The notes under the pieces are model-generated. The model searched no databases. It was not told the origin of the DNA and saw nothing but the letters and a program-made list of their open reading frames with translations. Positions 21,129-31,707 of a stretch of 48,720 nt of DNA are shown here, one piece after another. The DNA is taken from the NCBI GenBank assembly GCA_015493225.1, contig WGDO01000043.1, positions 1-48,720 of the forward strand. Direction: 5' to 3'. Position numbers and translations under genes: made by a program. Origin of the DNA: Patescibacteria group bacterium. GTDB taxonomy: Bacteria > Patescibacteriota > Minisyncoccia > Moranbacterales > DUUL01. Within the stretch, counting starts at the first letter, position 1. Each line of letters starts with the position of its first letter.

Positions 21129-22388
21129 ATGAATAATAAAGAGAGTTACATTGTTACAATAGATGTTGGTTCTTCTGCGGTTAGAACTATTATTGCTCAA
21201 ATAGTAGAGGAGCAAAAACCACGCATTGTCGGTGTAGGGGTTGTCCCTAATACAGGAATGCGTCGAGGAGTGGTAGTAGAAATAGAGGAAACGGTCAGTG
21301 CTATTGGTAAATCTGTAGAGATGGCTGAATTACATTCTGGTGTGCAAGTGGATAGTGCCTTTATTTCTGTCGGTGGGGAAGATCTAGAATTTCAGGAAAT
21401 TACTGGAGTAGTAGCTGTGGGAAGAGCGGATGGAGAAGTTTCTCCATCAGATGCAGAAAGAGCAATCGAAGCTGCTCAGGCAATAAATATCCCTTTAAAT
21501 AAAGAAATTATTCATATTATCCCTCAGAAATTTAAGCTTGACGATCAGGAAAGTGTTAAAGACCCCATTGGTATGAATGGAGTAAGGTTGGAAATGACAG
21601 GGGTAGCTGTTTTAGGATTATCAGCTAATATTAAACACCTAACTAGATGTCTTGAAAACAATGAGATAGATATTGATGGTATAATTGCTATACCAATCGC
21701 AGCTGCTCAGTCAGCTTTAAACAAGAGACAACGTGAGCTAGGTAGTGTTTTGATAGAATTAGGAGCGGGAACTACATCTTTAATAGTCTATGAAGAGCAA
21801 GAAATTATTGACATGAAGGTTATTCCTATCGGCATGAGTTATGTTACTAACGATATTGCCATCGGACTAAGAACTTCAGTGGACGTAGCCGAGAAAGTCA
21901 AACTAAAATATGGTTCAGCTTTACCAAGGGAGATAAACAAAAATGATAAAATAAATTTAGCAGAATTAGACGAAAGTGAAGAGGGCGTAGTGTCACGTCG
22001 TTATGTGGCAGAAATTATCGAAGCACGAATGGAGGAAGTATTTAATTTTGTAGAGAAAGAGCTAAAAAGAATTGAGAGAAGCGCCCTGCTACCAGCTGGA
22101 GCTATTTTGAGTGGAGGTGGAGCTTATGTTCATGGTGCGGTTGATCTAACCAAGGATATTTTAAGACTCCCAGCCCAGATAGGATTTCCGGCCGAAATGA
22201 GTGGGCTGGTTGATAAAGTTGATGGTCCGTCATTTAATGTTTCCATAGGAATGCTATTGTGGGTTTTAGATAATCAAGATAATTCAGAGATGGAAGAAAA
22301 GAAAAATTTAAAATTTCATATTTCTGGTGACTTAACAAAAAAAGGGACAGAAATGGTCAAGGGGTGGTTCAAAAGATTTTTACCATAA
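21129..22388 (+). CDS. ftsA: Cell division protein FtsA
   Basis: 419 aa, actin-fold ATPase that tethers FtsZ to the membrane. Phosphate-1 motif IDVGSSAVRTII (11-22), the FtsA-specific 1C domain with DSAFISVGGEDLEF, the SHS2-region QKFKLDDQESVKDPIGM, phosphate-2 LIELGAGTTSLIVY and the adenosine motif ILSGGGAYVHG. The C-terminus ends in the amphipathic membrane-targeting stretch VKGWFKRFLP. Length fits the family. Followed after 104 nt by ftsZ, which has its own promoter. The gene begins 10 nt after a 161-bp inverted-repeat element. Confidence 0.96.
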   Translation: MNNKESYIVTIDVGSSAVRTIIAQIVEEQKPRIVGVGVVPNTGMRRGVVVEIEETVSAIGKSVEMAELHSGVQVDSAFISVGGEDLEFQEITGVVAVGRADGEVSPSDAERAIEAAQAINIPLNKEIIHIIPQKFKLDDQESVKDPIGMNGVRLEMTGVAVLGLSANIKHLTRCLENNEIDIDGIIAIPIAAAQSALNKRQRELGSVLIELGAGTTSLIVYEEQEIIDMKVIPIGMSYVTNDIAIGLRTSVDVAEKVKLKYGSALPREINKNDKINLAELDESEEGVVSRRYVAEIIEARMEEVFNFVEKELKRIERSALLPAGAILSGGGAYVHGAVDLTKDILRLPAQIGFPAEMSGLVDKVDGPSFNVSIGMLLWVLDNQDNSEMEEKKNLKFHISGDLTKKGTEMVKGWFKRFLP

Positions 22389-22414
22389 GGGAAAGTAATT
22401 TTATAAAACAACTC

Positions 22415-22443
22415 TTGACTATTTTTTTATAATTTGTTAGAAT
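22415..22443 (+). promoter_or_regulatory. Predicted sigma-70 promoter of ftsZ
   Basis: -35 TTGACT (22415-22420), 17-bp spacer, -10 TAGAAT (22438-22443), 49 nt before the ftsZ ATG. Confidence 0.7.
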
Positions 22444-22492
22444 AATAAACTGTGGTAATCTAAGACCCAGTTTAAGATAATAAAATAAAATT

Positions 22493-23803
22493 ATGGTTGA
22501 AATTAAACCAGACGTAGAAACTTTTGCTAGAATTAAAGTGGTCGGTGTCGGAGGAGGAGGAAGTAATGCTATTAGTAGAATGGTAGAGAGTCAGCTTACT
22601 GGCGTTGATTTTATGGTGGTCAATACCGATGCACAAGATTTGCACCACTGTAAAGCTGAAGAAAAAATTCATATTGGAAAAAATCTAACCAGAGGATTGG
22701 GAGCCGGAATGAATCCTGAACTGGGTCGACAAGCGGCTGAAGAAAATAGAGATGAAATACATGAAGCCCTAAAAGGGACAGATATGGTTTTTGTTGTATA
22801 TGGAGCTGGGGGGGGAACTGGGTCTGGCGCTGGACCAGTTATTGCTGAAGCAGCCAAAGAAGCTGGAGCATTAACGATTGGTGTTGTAACTAAACCATTT
22901 ACCTTCGAAGGAAGACAACGTTCGGTTATTGCTGATGAATCTATTGAAAATTTGAAAGAGAGGGTTGATACTCTGATAACAATTCAAAACGATAAACTTC
23001 TACATATTATAGATAAAAATACTTCCTTGATACAGTCTTTTCGAATTGTGGATGATGTTCTTAGACAGGGAGTCCAGGGAATTTCAGATTTAATTACTAA
23101 ACCAGGAATTGTTAATGTTGATTTTGCTGATATCAATGCCATTATGTCTGAAAGTGGAAATGCTTTAATGGGTGTTGGTATTGCTAGCGGAGAAGATCGG
23201 GCTACTCAAGCTGCTAAATCAGCAATTAACTCACCACTTCTTAATGTTTCCATTGATGGAGCTAAGGGAGTTTTATTTAATATTAGTGGCAATGCTGAAG
23301 ACCTTACCATGGCAGAAATAAATGATGCCGCCAGTGCAATTACTGAAAGTGTTGATCCTAATGCTAGAATTATTTTTGGCGCATCTGTTGATGAAAGTGT
23401 TGACGAAGGAGAGATAAGAATAACAGTTATAGCGACAGGCTTTGATTTTGAACAAAATAATAATTCTGGAAATAATATTCCGCCACGTCAAACTATAGAA
23501 TTAGATACTGATACAATAGAAAATGAAGATAGCAAAACTAAAGAGAAATCAGAATCAATATCATTTAATGATGAAAATAATAAGGTCGATAAGTTAAGTA
23601 TAAATGAAGAAATCAAGGAATCTGATCGAGTAGAAGGTGGATTTAAATTATTTAATAAGAAAAAATCTAATTTTGAATTTAGTAAACCAAAAAAAGTGAT
23701 AAAAAAAGATTTTACAGATGATTTAAAAATAGAAGAGAAAGGTTCTACTGATATGGATGACACAGAAGTCCCAGCCTTTATTCGAAAAAAATTAGGAAGA
23801 TAA
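22493..23803 (+). CDS. ftsZ: Cell division protein FtsZ
   Basis: 436 aa, tubulin-like GTPase that forms the Z-ring. VVGVGGGGSNAI (16-27), VNTDAQDL (43-50) and the signature loop at 102-115, which reads VYGAGGGTGSGAGP rather than the bacterial GMGGGTGTGAAP; GTGSG is the tubulin form. T7 loop NVDFADINAIM is intact, so GTP hydrolysis across the dimer interface should work. A long acidic linker (about 325-420) leads to the conserved C-terminal peptide EVPAFIRKKLGR that binds FtsA. It sits after ftsA and before the str operon. Confidence 0.97.
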   Translation: MVEIKPDVETFARIKVVGVGGGGSNAISRMVESQLTGVDFMVVNTDAQDLHHCKAEEKIHIGKNLTRGLGAGMNPELGRQAAEENRDEIHEALKGTDMVFVVYGAGGGTGSGAGPVIAEAAKEAGALTIGVVTKPFTFEGRQRSVIADESIENLKERVDTLITIQNDKLLHIIDKNTSLIQSFRIVDDVLRQGVQGISDLITKPGIVNVDFADINAIMSESGNALMGVGIASGEDRATQAAKSAINSPLLNVSIDGAKGVLFNISGNAEDLTMAEINDAASAITESVDPNARIIFGASVDESVDEGEIRITVIATGFDFEQNNNSGNNIPPRQTIELDTDTIENEDSKTKEKSESISFNDENNKVDKLSINEEIKESDRVEGGFKLFNKKKSNFEFSKPKKVIKKDFTDDLKIEEKGSTDMDDTEVPAFIRKKLGR

Positions 23804-23808
23804 AAAGC

Positions 23809-23837
23809 TTGACAGTTTATTTATTTAGATATATTAT
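23809..23837 (+). promoter_or_regulatory. Predicted promoter of the rpsL-rpsG-fusA operon
   Basis: -35 TTGACA (23809-23814), 17-bp spacer, -10 TATTAT (23832-23837). A leader of about 190 nt follows, containing the palindrome ctgagctcag (23875-23884) then a T run, a possible attenuator. Confidence 0.75.
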
Positions 23838-24036
23838 ACGTAAAGACACAAAAAACATATAAAGGGCTAGTGGCTGAGCTCAGTGTTTTTTATTTACTTA
23901 AAAGTTAGTATTATGTAATTTACAATAAATATCAATTAACCCCAATTTTATAAGAATTTAACCAGTTTCGTTTTGAAATTTTAAAGTTAAGTCAATTAGA
24001 TCTAGTTTGAAATTTAAAACTTAAAATTAATTAAAT

Positions 24037-24450
24037 ATGCCAACTATAAATCAATTAAAAAGAAAGCCAAGAAAGATAACTAAGAAAAAGCCAAAGTCAC
24101 CAGCTTTAACTTATTCTTTTAATTCTTTAAAGAATAAACCCGTAGATAATAATTCTCCATTTAAAAGGGGAGTTTGCGTCAAGGTGGCCACTACCACTCC
24201 AAAAAAGCCAAACTCCGCTTTACGAAAAATTGCCAGAGTAAAGTTGACCAATGGAATGGAAGTGACAGCCTACATTCCTGGTATTGGGCACAATTTACAA
24301 GAGCATTCCATTGTAATGCTTCGAGGGGGAAGAGTGCCAGATCTACCAGGTGTACGATATCATGTTGTTCGAGGAATTCTAGATACAGCTGGAGTTGCTG
24401 ACAGAAAAAAAAGTCGATCTAAGTATGGTGCAAAAAAAGAGAAAAAATAA
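24037..24450 (+). CDS. rpsL: 30S ribosomal protein uS12
   Basis: 137 aa, decoding-centre protein. Family motifs [12 protein letters not shown] at the start, [20 protein letters not shown], and [13 protein letters not shown] followed by [17 protein letters not shown], with a basic end. The first residues are slightly extended compared with E. coli. The Lys residues at the classic streptomycin positions ([10 protein letters not shown] and GRVPDLPG contexts) are as in the wild type. First gene of the str operon. Confidence 0.97.
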   Translation: MPTINQLKRKPRKITKKKPKSPALTYSFNSLKNKPVDNNSPFKRGVCVKVATTTPKKPNSALRKIARVKLTNGMEVTAYIPGIGHNLQEHSIVMLRGGRVPDLPGVRYHVVRGILDTAGVADRKKSRSKYGAKKEKK

Positions 24451-24530
24451 TAAATACTTTTTAGATTATTATAATTCTTATGTCCCTAAATGGGAGTTAA
24501 AAAATTCTTAAATTCTTAAATTTAAATTAA

Positions 24531-24998
24531 ATGTCAAGAAAGAATAAAACATATCGAAATTTTTGGAAAACTGATCCAAAATATAATTCAATGTTGGTAG
24601 GACGATTTGTCGGACAACTAATGCAAGATGGTAAAAGAACCGTAGCTGAAACAATAGTTTATGACGCCTTCAATATTATTCATGAGAAAACAAAAAAAGG
24701 TGGATTGAATATATTTGAGCAGGCCATTAAGAATGTTTCTCCTCTGATGGAGTTAAAAGGACGAAGAATTGGTGGAGCAAATTATCAAGTGCCTATTCCA
24801 GTATCAGGAGACCGGCGTATAACTTTAGCAATGCGATGGATTTTAGCCGCTTCAAAAGCTCGAAAAGGACAGCGAATGGCTGGTAGGTTGGCAGATGAAT
24901 TGCTAGAAGCTACCAACAAAACTGGTGCAGCCATGAAAAAACGAGAAGACACTCATCGAATGGCCGAGGCCAACAAAGCCTTTGCTCATTTTGCATAA
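24531..24998 (+). CDS. rpsG: 30S ribosomal protein uS7
   Basis: 155 aa, binds the 16S rRNA head and the E-site region. The N-terminus MSRKNKTYRNFWKTDPKYNS is followed by GRFVGQLMQDGKRTVAETIVYDAF, then the conserved NVSPLMELKGRRIGGANYQVPIPV and a C-terminal MKKREDTHRMAEANKAFAHF. Length and order within the str operon are standard. An A/T leader without Shine-Dalgarno separates it from rpsL by 80 nt. Confidence 0.97.
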   Translation: MSRKNKTYRNFWKTDPKYNSMLVGRFVGQLMQDGKRTVAETIVYDAFNIIHEKTKKGGLNIFEQAIKNVSPLMELKGRRIGGANYQVPIPVSGDRRITLAMRWILAASKARKGQRMAGRLADELLEATNKTGAAMKKREDTHRMAEANKAFAHFA

Positions 24999-25133
24999 GA
25001 TACAATGCACATTGAGATTCTTAAGATTCTTAAGACTTTTAGAAATTAAAAATTAGAATTAGAATAAAATTAAACAATTAAAGAATTAAAATTTCAATCA
25101 AAATTCGAAATTCAAAATTCAAAATTAAAAACT

Positions 25134-27251
25134 ATGTCAAGACAATACCCCATTGAAAAATATCGAAACATCGGAATTATTGCCCATGTTGATGCTGGTA
25201 AAACAACAACTACTGAGCGTGTTTTATTTTACACTGGAATTTCTCACAAAATTGGAGAAGTTCATGAAGGTGAAGCTACCATGGATTGGATGGAACAGGA
25301 GCAAGAAAGAGGAATTACCATTACTTCCGCTGCAACTACTTGTTATTGGCAGGATCACCAAGTAAATATTATCGATACTCCAGGGCACGTTGACTTTACC
25401 GTTGAAGTAGAGCGTTCTCTACGTGTTCTTGACGGAGGAGTAGTTGTTTTTGACGGGAAAGAAGGAGTTGAACCTCAATCTGAAACGGTTTGGCGACAGG
25501 CCGATAAATATAATGTTCCTCGAGTTTGTTTTATAAATAAAATTGATAAGGAGGGGGCAAATTTTAAAGACGCCCTGACATCTATTCATGACAGACTATC
25601 TCCCAATGCTGTAGCTATTCAATATCCCATTGGCGAAGGTGACACCTATAAAAAACAAAGTGATAGCCCTGAAGCAGTGGGAATTATAGACTTAATTAAA
25701 ATGAAAGCTTGCTATTTTAAGGGGGAGAATGGTATAGATATTGAAGAGAAAGATATCCCAGAAGACTTAAAGACGATTGCCGAAGAATGGCGAGAAAAAA
25801 TGGTTGAAAAAGTTTCTGAGTTAGATGATGAGTTGATGGAAAAATATTTAGAAGGAAATGCTCCCACCGAAGAAGAATTACATAAAGTTATAAGAAAAGG
25901 TACCATTGCTGGAGAAATCTATCCAATAATGGTTGGTTCCGCTTTTAAGAATGTTGGCGTTCAAAAAGTTTTAGATGCCGTCATTAAATATTTACCTTCT
26001 CCAATTGATATTCCTCCAATGGAAGGTGAATTATTAAGCGACCCAGAGAAGAAAGTAAAACGAGAAGCTAAAGATGACGAAAAACTAACTGCGTTGGCTT
26101 TTAAAATCGCAACTGATCCTTTTGTTGGACAACTATCATTTTTTAGAATTTATGCTGGAACTCTAAAGGCTGGTTCTTATGTTTATAATTCATCAAAGGG
26201 CAAAAAGGAACGAGTTGGGCGTATTTTAAGAATGATGTCCAATGACCGGGAAGAAGTTGATGAAATGTATGCTGGTGATATTGGTGCTTTAGTTGGCATG
26301 AAATATACTGGTACAGGAGACACTTTGTGTAGTGAAGATGAGCCAGTTATTTTGGAAAATATTGAATTCCCAGAGCCAGTTATTTCTGTAGCCATTGAAC
26401 CAAAGACAAAAGCCGACCAAGAAAAAATGGCTATTGCTCTCAGTAAATTAGCAGAAGAAGACCCAACTTTCCAAGTTAGAACAGATGAAGATACTGGTCA
26501 AAATATTATTTCTGGGATGGGTGAATTACATTTAGATATTATTATTGATCGAATGAAAAGAGAATTTAAAGTGGAGGCTAATATTGGTAAACCGCAGGTA
26601 GCTTATCGAGAGACAATTAAGCAACAAGCTGAAGCAGAAGGTAAATTTATTAAGCAATCCGGTGGTCGAGGACAATATGGACATTGTTGGTTACGAGTTG
26701 AACCAGGAGAAGAAGGAAAAGGCTTTGAATTTAAAAATGAAATTAAAGGTGGCGTTATTCCCCAGGAATACATTCCAGCCGTAGAAAAAGGTGTGGCAGG
26801 AGCAATGAATAACGGTGTTTTAGCTGGATATCCAATAGTTGATGTAGCTGTAACTCTTTATGATGGTTCTTATCATGATGTTGATTCTTCTGAAGCAGCC
26901 TTTAAAGTTGCCGGATCCATGGCACTTAAAGCGGCTTTACAAAAAGCCAATCCAGTTATTTTAGAGCCAATCATGAAAGTAGAAGTAACTACCCCAGAAC
27001 AATTTATGGGAGATGTTGTTGGAGATCTTAATGCTAAACGTGGACAAATTGATGAGATGATTGATAAAGGTTCAGGAAACGCGATTCTTAAAGTTATTCA
27101 GGCTCAAGTTCCATTATCGTCTTTATTTGGTTATGCTACTCAGTTAAGGTCAATGAGTCAGGGACGAGCTAATTATGCTATGGAATTTGATCATTATGCC
27201 GAAGTTCCAAATAATATTGCCGAAGAAATTAAATCTGGTGATAGGAAATAG
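25134..27251 (+). CDS. fusA: Elongation factor G
   Basis: 705 aa, GTPase for ribosomal translocation and recycling. G1 [14 protein letters not shown], switch [23 protein letters not shown] and G4 NKIDKEGA are all canonical. Domain IV has the [12 protein letters not shown] stretch and domain V ends with the [12 protein letters not shown] box. It follows rpsG by 135 nt of A/T-rich tandem words (AATTCAAAATT type). Nothing points to a resistance or paralogue form. Confidence 0.97.
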   Translation: MSRQYPIEKYRNIGIIAHVDAGKTTTTERVLFYTGISHKIGEVHEGEATMDWMEQEQERGITITSAATTCYWQDHQVNIIDTPGHVDFTVEVERSLRVLDGGVVVFDGKEGVEPQSETVWRQADKYNVPRVCFINKIDKEGANFKDALTSIHDRLSPNAVAIQYPIGEGDTYKKQSDSPEAVGIIDLIKMKACYFKGENGIDIEEKDIPEDLKTIAEEWREKMVEKVSELDDELMEKYLEGNAPTEEELHKVIRKGTIAGEIYPIMVGSAFKNVGVQKVLDAVIKYLPSPIDIPPMEGELLSDPEKKVKREAKDDEKLTALAFKIATDPFVGQLSFFRIYAGTLKAGSYVYNSSKGKKERVGRILRMMSNDREEVDEMYAGDIGALVGMKYTGTGDTLCSEDEPVILENIEFPEPVISVAIEPKTKADQEKMAIALSKLAEEDPTFQVRTDEDTGQNIISGMGELHLDIIIDRMKREFKVEANIGKPQVAYRETIKQQAEAEGKFIKQSGGRGQYGHCWLRVEPGEEGKGFEFKNEIKGGVIPQEYIPAVEKGVAGAMNNGVLAGYPIVDVAVTLYDGSYHDVDSSEAAFKVAGSMALKAALQKANPVILEPIMKVEVTTPEQFMGDVVGDLNAKRGQIDEMIDKGSGNAILKVIQAQVPLSSLFGYATQLRSMSQGRANYAMEFDHYAEVPNNIAEEIKSGDRK

Positions 27252-27255
27252 AAAT

Positions 27256-27283
27256 TTGACAATTTCTCAAAACAGTTTATAAT
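27256..27283 (+). promoter_or_regulatory. Consensus sigma-70 promoter of tuf
   Basis: -35 TTGACA (27256-27261), 16-bp spacer, -10 TATAAT (27278-27283): both hexamers perfect. The ~90-nt leader contains a small ccagtgg/ccattgg hairpin (27339-27361) just before the ATG. Confidence 0.85.
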
Positions 27284-27379
27284 AAATTCAGTACATTTAG
27301 TACTATTTAATTTAATAAGTTAATTAAAAAAACATATCCAGTGGTGGGTTAAATCCATTGGTGTGTAAAGAACAAATAA

Positions 27380-28570
27380 ATGGCAGAAGCATTTGATAGA
27401 AGTTTACCACATGTAAATGTAGGTACAATTGGTCATGTTGATCATGGTAAAACAACTTTGACGGCCGCTATTCTTCATGTATTAAGTATGAAAGGACAAG
27501 CAGACGAAAAAGCTGTTGATGAAATTGACAAAGCCCCAGAAGAAAAAGAACGTGGAATTACCATTGCCACTGCTCACTGTGAATATAATTCTAAAAAGAG
27601 ACATTATGCACATGTAGATTGTCCAGGACATGCTGATTATATTAAAAATATGATCACCGGTGCTGCTCAAATGGATGGTGCTATCTTAGTAGTATCTGCA
27701 ACAGATGGTCCTATGCCTCAAACCAGGGAGCATATCTTACTTGCTAAACAAGTTGGTGTTCCAGAGATTGTAGTATTTATTAATAAAACTGATCAAGTTG
27801 ACGATCCTGATCTTATTGAGTTAGTTGAAGAAGAAATTAGAGAATTGTTAACAAAGTATGAATTTGATGGTGAAAACGCTGCCATTATCAAAGGTTCAGC
27901 CATTAAGGCACTGGAAACAAAGAGTGCTGATGATGAGGATGCTAAACCAATTTTAGAGCTTATTGATGCTTTGGATGAAAAAATTCCAACACCAAAACGA
28001 GATGTAGATAAACCTTTCTTACTACCAATCGAAGATATTTTCTCAATTGAAGGTCGTGGAACCGTAGTAACTGGTAGAATCGAAAGAGGAACAATTAATA
28101 TAAATGATGAAGTAGAAGTTGTTGGTTTGCGAGACTTACAAAAAACAGTTGTTACTGGAATTGAAATGTTTAATAAAGAATTAGATCATGGAGAAGCTGG
28201 TGATAATGCTGGAATTTTACTTCGTGGTTTAAAAAAAGAAGACGTAGAAAGAGGGCAAGTTTTGGCTAAGCCAGGTTCAATTACTCCTCACACTGAGTTT
28301 GATACAGAAGTATATATTTTAACTAAAGATGAAGGTGGACGACATACTCCCTTCTTCAAAGGATACAAACCACAGTTTTACATTAGAACAACTGATGTAA
28401 CTGGTGATGTAACTTTGCCAGAAGGAACTGAGATGGTTATGCCTGGTGATACTGTAAATCTTGGTGTTAAATTAGTGCAACCAGTGGCCATGGAGGATGG
28501 AATGAGGTTTGCTATTCGTGAAGGTGGCAAAACTGTTGGAGCTGGAGTTGTAACAAAGATTATCAAATAG
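27380..28570 (+). CDS. tuf: Elongation factor Tu
   Basis: 396 aa, delivers aminoacyl-tRNA to the ribosome. G1 [10 protein letters not shown], switch [16 protein letters not shown]4 NKTD (usually NKCD) and domain II/III motifs [13 protein letters not shown] and [24 protein letters not shown] are present. It is last in the rpsL-rpsG-fusA-tuf order but has its own perfect promoter and a strong terminator. Confidence 0.98.
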   Translation: MAEAFDRSLPHVNVGTIGHVDHGKTTLTAAILHVLSMKGQADEKAVDEIDKAPEEKERGITIATAHCEYNSKKRHYAHVDCPGHADYIKNMITGAAQMDGAILVVSATDGPMPQTREHILLAKQVGVPEIVVFINKTDQVDDPDLIELVEEEIRELLTKYEFDGENAAIIKGSAIKALETKSADDEDAKPILELIDALDEKIPTPKRDVDKPFLLPIEDIFSIEGRGTVVTGRIERGTININDEVEVVGLRDLQKTVVTGIEMFNKELDHGEAGDNAGILLRGLKKEDVERGQVLAKPGSITPHTEFDTEVYILTKDEGGRHTPFFKGYKPQFYIRTTDVTGDVTLPEGTEMVMPGDTVNLGVKLVQPVAMEDGMRFAIREGGKTVGAGVVTKIIK

Positions 28571-28610
28571 ATTTTCTAAAAATTTCCTTAAAATATGGAT
28601 AATATTTTTC

Positions 28611-28637
28611 AAAAAACCGTCGTTTGACGGTTTTTTT
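28611..28637 (+). terminator. Rho-independent terminator of tuf
   Basis: aaaaaaccgtc (28611-28621) - gttt - gacggttttttt: an 11-bp stem with a T tail, 40 nt after the stop. Confidence 0.92.
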
Positions 28638-28644
28638 GATTGCA

Positions 28645-28673
28645 TTGACAAAGTGCTATTTTTGGCGTATAAT
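28645..28673 (+). promoter_or_regulatory. Consensus sigma-70 promoter of lepB-hisS
   Basis: -35 TTGACA (28645-28650), 17-bp spacer, -10 TATAAT (28668-28673): perfect consensus, 37 nt before the ATG. Confidence 0.88.
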
Positions 28674-28710
28674 AAAGCATGAAAGAGAAAAAATTAAATT
28701 ATAATAAGAT

Positions 28711-29334
28711 ATGACAACTAAAAAAAATAAAGACATTAAAATAGAAGATGAAAAGCAGGAAAAGGGATTTTTTATTGAACTAATTAAAACAATTTTTTTG
28801 GCGTTATTAATTGTGACTCCGATTAAAATGTTTATTATTCAGCCATTTTTTGTGCATGGAGCATCAATGCAACCAAATTTTCATGACGGCGATTATCTGA
28901 TTGTTAAAGAATTTGGTTACAAAACAACTGCCATTGCAGCAGGTAATAAAAATATTCTAACAGTTAAGCCTTTTGAAGAAGTAAAAAGAGGTGATGTTAT
29001 TGTTTTTAGAAACCCAAATAATCAAAGTCAATTTTTTATTAAAAGAGTTATTGGTTTGCCAGGAGAAAGGGTTGTGATTGCTAATGGAAAAATTAAAATA
29101 TATAACAATAAAAATAAAAGTGGTTTTGTGCTGGATGAAAAAACATATTTACCTGCCAATATTTTTACAGGAAGGTCTAGAAATTTTAATTTAAAAAAGG
29201 GGGAATATGTAGTTTTGGGGGATAATAGAAATAATAGCAGTGATTCCCGATATTGGGGAATTTTAGATAGGAATCTCATCGTTGGGAAAGTTTTGTTGCG
29301 AGCTTGGCCAATTCAGGATTTAAAAATATTTTAA
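28711..29334 (+). CDS. lepB: Signal peptidase I
   Basis: 207 aa, membrane-bound Ser/Lys protease that removes signal peptides. A charged N-terminus is followed by one transmembrane helix (about 20-43). Box B VHGASMQPNFHDGD has the nucleophile Ser52, box D FFIKRVIGLPGERV has the general base Lys111, and box E GDNRNNSSDSRYWG is complete. It is followed by hisS after 31 nt, so both share the upstream promoter. Confidence 0.95.
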   Translation: MTTKKNKDIKIEDEKQEKGFFIELIKTIFLALLIVTPIKMFIIQPFFVHGASMQPNFHDGDYLIVKEFGYKTTAIAAGNKNILTVKPFEEVKRGDVIVFRNPNNQSQFFIKRVIGLPGERVVIANGKIKIYNNKNKSGFVLDEKTYLPANIFTGRSRNFNLKKGEYVVLGDNRNNSSDSRYWGILDRNLIVGKVLLRAWPIQDLKIF

Positions 29335-29365
29335 GATAGGAAATTAATTTTTTTAATGCAATATT

Positions 29366-30844
29366 ATGCCCAGAAAAAAACAAGAGAATAAAAAAAAGAA
29401 TTTAAAACGTCAAAAGAAAAAGAGATTTCAAACCGTAAGAGGGATGCGAGATATTTTACCAAACGAGCAACCCTATTGGCAAAAATTACGTAAAGTCATT
29501 GAAAAAATAGCTGTTGACTATAATTACAATAGAATTGATTTACCACTTATTGAGGATGTTGATTTATTTAAGCGTGGCACTGGTGAAGAAACAGATATTG
29601 TTTCTAAAGAAATATATGAGTTTAAAACGAAAGGTGGAGAAAAAGTTTGTCTACGACCAGAGGGAACACCTTCAGTCGTTAGGGCTTATTTGCAACATGG
29701 AATGAGGATTGCACCAAAGCCAGTTAAATTATCATATAGTGGCCCAATGTATCGCTATGACCGTCCTCAGGAAGGACGCTATCGAGAATTTTTTCAATTT
29801 GGGTTTGAGGCTCTCGGAGAACAAGATGCTGTTCTTGACGCTCAAATGATTCAAATGGCTATGCGAATCTTTAAAGCTTTGAAAATTCATAATGTCACAT
29901 TGCATTTAAATAGTATTGGCTGTGATGAATGTCGCCCAAGTTATAATAAGCTATTAATTAGTTATTTAAATAATAGAAAAAGTTCGCTGTGTATGGACTG
30001 TAAGAGAAGACTCAAGACTAATCCTTTGAGAGTGTTAGATTGTAAGGAAGAAAAGTGTACTCAGGTTGTTAGTCAGGCTCCTCAAACCGTTGATCACCTT
30101 TGTTCTGACTGTAAAACACATTTTACATCACTGTTAGAATACTTAGATGAAATTCAAATTCCCTATTTGTTACGACCCCAATTAGTTAGAGGGTTAGACT
30201 ATTACACCAAAACAGTTTTCGAATTCTTCATGGAAGATGACCTAGGAAATCAATCTGCACTGGGTGGCGGAGGACGCTATGACTACTTAGTCAGGAAATT
30301 GGGTGGCCCAGATACGCCAGCAGTTGGTTTTGCCTGTGGTATGGATCGGTTAGTTAATGCTATGAAAAGTCAAAAAACAGACACCTATCAACCACCAACA
30401 CCAAAAGTTTATTTAGCGCAATTGGGAGATGTTGCTAAAAAGAAAAGTTTAAGAATTTTTGAGGAATTGGAGAGAACAGGGATTATGGTGGCCGAAAGCT
30501 TTGGAAGAGGGAATCTACGTTCCCAGCTTAGTCAAGCCAACAAAATTAAAGCAGAAATAGTCTTAATAATTGGACAAAGAGAAGCTTTGGATGGCACAGC
30601 TATTTTGAAAGATATGAATAGTGGTGGACAGGAAACAATTCCCCTCGATAAAATTATCAAAGAAGTAAAAAAAAGGTTACATAAAAATGCCGAAATGATT
30701 AAAAAAATTATCAAACAAAAGGCTGCCCAGAAAAAAAAGAGAAAGACAAAGAATACCAGAAAAAAAATTCAACTAAAAGCAAAAAAGAATATTCATAAAA
30801 AAACGAAAAAATCAATTAAGAAAAAAGTTAGTAGAAAAAAATAA
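29366..30844 (+). CDS. hisS: Histidyl-tRNA synthetase with basic C-terminal tail
   Basis: 492 aa, class II synthetase. Motif 1 region [16 protein letters not shown], then [17 protein letters not shown], motif 2 [19 protein letters not shown], the His-specific [14 protein letters not shown] and motif 3 [11 protein letters not shown] zinc-knuckle-like insertion carries paired Cys ([20 protein letters not shown]). The last ~55 residues form an almost pure Lys/Arg tail, and the N-terminus is basic too. The tail recalls that of RpoD in this genome and may help RNA binding. Next gene follows after 11 nt. Confidence 0.95.
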   Translation: MPRKKQENKKKNLKRQKKKRFQTVRGMRDILPNEQPYWQKLRKVIEKIAVDYNYNRIDLPLIEDVDLFKRGTGEETDIVSKEIYEFKTKGGEKVCLRPEGTPSVVRAYLQHGMRIAPKPVKLSYSGPMYRYDRPQEGRYREFFQFGFEALGEQDAVLDAQMIQMAMRIFKALKIHNVTLHLNSIGCDECRPSYNKLLISYLNNRKSSLCMDCKRRLKTNPLRVLDCKEEKCTQVVSQAPQTVDHLCSDCKTHFTSLLEYLDEIQIPYLLRPQLVRGLDYYTKTVFEFFMEDDLGNQSALGGGGRYDYLVRKLGGPDTPAVGFACGMDRLVNAMKSQKTDTYQPPTPKVYLAQLGDVAKKKSLRIFEELERTGIMVAESFGRGNLRSQLSQANKIKAEIVLIIGQREALDGTAILKDMNSGGQETIPLDKIIKEVKKRLHKNAEMIKKIIKQKAAQKKKRKTKNTRKKIQLKAKKNIHKKTKKSIKKKVSRKK

Positions 30845-30855
30845 GTTACAATTTT

Positions 30856-31257
30856 ATGGATTGTGTATTTTGTAAAATTATTAACAAAGAAATTCCAGCC
30901 TATATTGTTTATGAGGATGATGATTTTTTAGCTTTTTTGGATGTTAGGCCGTTAAATCCTGGCCATACGTTAGTTGTTCCTAAAAAACATTATCGTTGGG
31001 TCTGGGATGTCAAGAATATTGGTAAGTATTATGAAATCGTTGCTAAGATAGCTAGGGCTGTGAAAAAAGCCTTAGAAACAGATCATGTTGTATCCTTAGT
31101 TTTTGGCGAGGAGGTTTCTCATGCTCATGTTTGGTTAGTACCGCGTTATGATGATGATGGACATGGAGGAGTAATTGATTTGGAGAATATCAAAAATATT
31201 AATGAGGAGGAAATGACAAATATTGCTCAAAAGATTAAAAATTCATTGACAAAATAG
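30856..31257 (+). CDS. HIT-family nucleotide-binding protein
   Basis: 133 aa. N-terminal zinc-type [20 protein letters not shown] and the [18 protein letters not shown] stretch are typical of Hint-branch HIT hydrolases acting on adenosine-phosphoramidate-type compounds. The catalytic triad normally reads HxHxH; here it is H89-A-H91-V-W93, so the nucleophilic middle His remains but the third is Trp. A Gly/Asp-rich loop (RYDDDGHGG) follows. It lies 11 nt after hisS, part of the lepB-hisS transcript. The rpsU promoter overlaps its end. Confidence 0.88.
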   Translation: MDCVFCKIINKEIPAYIVYEDDDFLAFLDVRPLNPGHTLVVPKKHYRWVWDVKNIGKYYEIVAKIARAVKKALETDHVVSLVFGEEVSHAHVWLVPRYDDDGHGGVIDLENIKNINEEEMTNIAQKIKNSLTK

Positions 31258-31274
31258 AAAAAACAAGATATTAT
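31246..31274 (+). promoter_or_regulatory. Consensus-like promoter of rpsU
   Basis: -35 TTGACA (31246-31251, overlapping the HIT gene end), 17-bp spacer, -10 TATTAT (31269-31274). Confidence 0.75.
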
Positions 31275-31355
31275 AATAAGAGTAAAATTTATTTATAAAA
31301 GTTACTAATAAATTTTGTAAAGCTAAATAAATTAATAATAGAAAGGAGTTATATT

Positions 31356-31613
31356 ATGGTAGAAGTAGATAAAAAAGAAAATGAAACATCAGAAAGTTTA
31401 ATTAGACGATTCACTCGTTCTATGCAACAAAGCAAAATTTTACCAAAAGTACGAGGACAGCGCTTTTTTAATAAAAAAAAGAATAAAAATAGAGTTAAAA
31501 AAGATGCTATCTATAGAGTAAAAGTTGGTAAAGAAGCCAATAAACTAAAACGAATGGGAATTTTCACCGATGAAAAACTTAAAGATATCAAGAAAAATGT
31601 AGCTAGTAAGTAG
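31356..31613 (+). CDS. rpsU: 30S ribosomal protein bS21
   Basis: 85 aa. The family pattern is NETSESLIRRFTRSMQQSKILPKVRGQRF-like, followed by a long run of Lys/Arg, with the usual small size (bS21 is 58-70 aa; this one has a C-terminal extension of about 20 residues). It has one of the few clear Shine-Dalgarno sites among core genes here (aaaggagtt). In many bacteria it heads an operon with dnaG-rpoD; here it is detached, next to yqeY. Confidence 0.85.
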   Translation: MVEVDKKENETSESLIRRFTRSMQQSKILPKVRGQRFFNKKKNKNRVKKDAIYRVKVGKEANKLKRMGIFTDEKLKDIKKNVASK

Positions 31614-31622
31614 TTTATTTTC

Positions 31623-31649
31623 AGGTAGTTTGATTTAATCAAACTACCT
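31623..31649 (+). terminator. Perfect hairpin after rpsU
   Basis: aggtagtttgat - tta - atcaaactacct: 12 bp without mismatch. The tail is A/T-rich rather than a pure T run, so it may be a terminator or a processing/stability hairpin between rpsU and yqeY. Confidence 0.6.
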
Positions 31650-31707
31650 ATTAAATAAGGTATGTTACAAAAGATAAATCAAAAAATTATAAATTAAAAT
31701 TAAAAAT

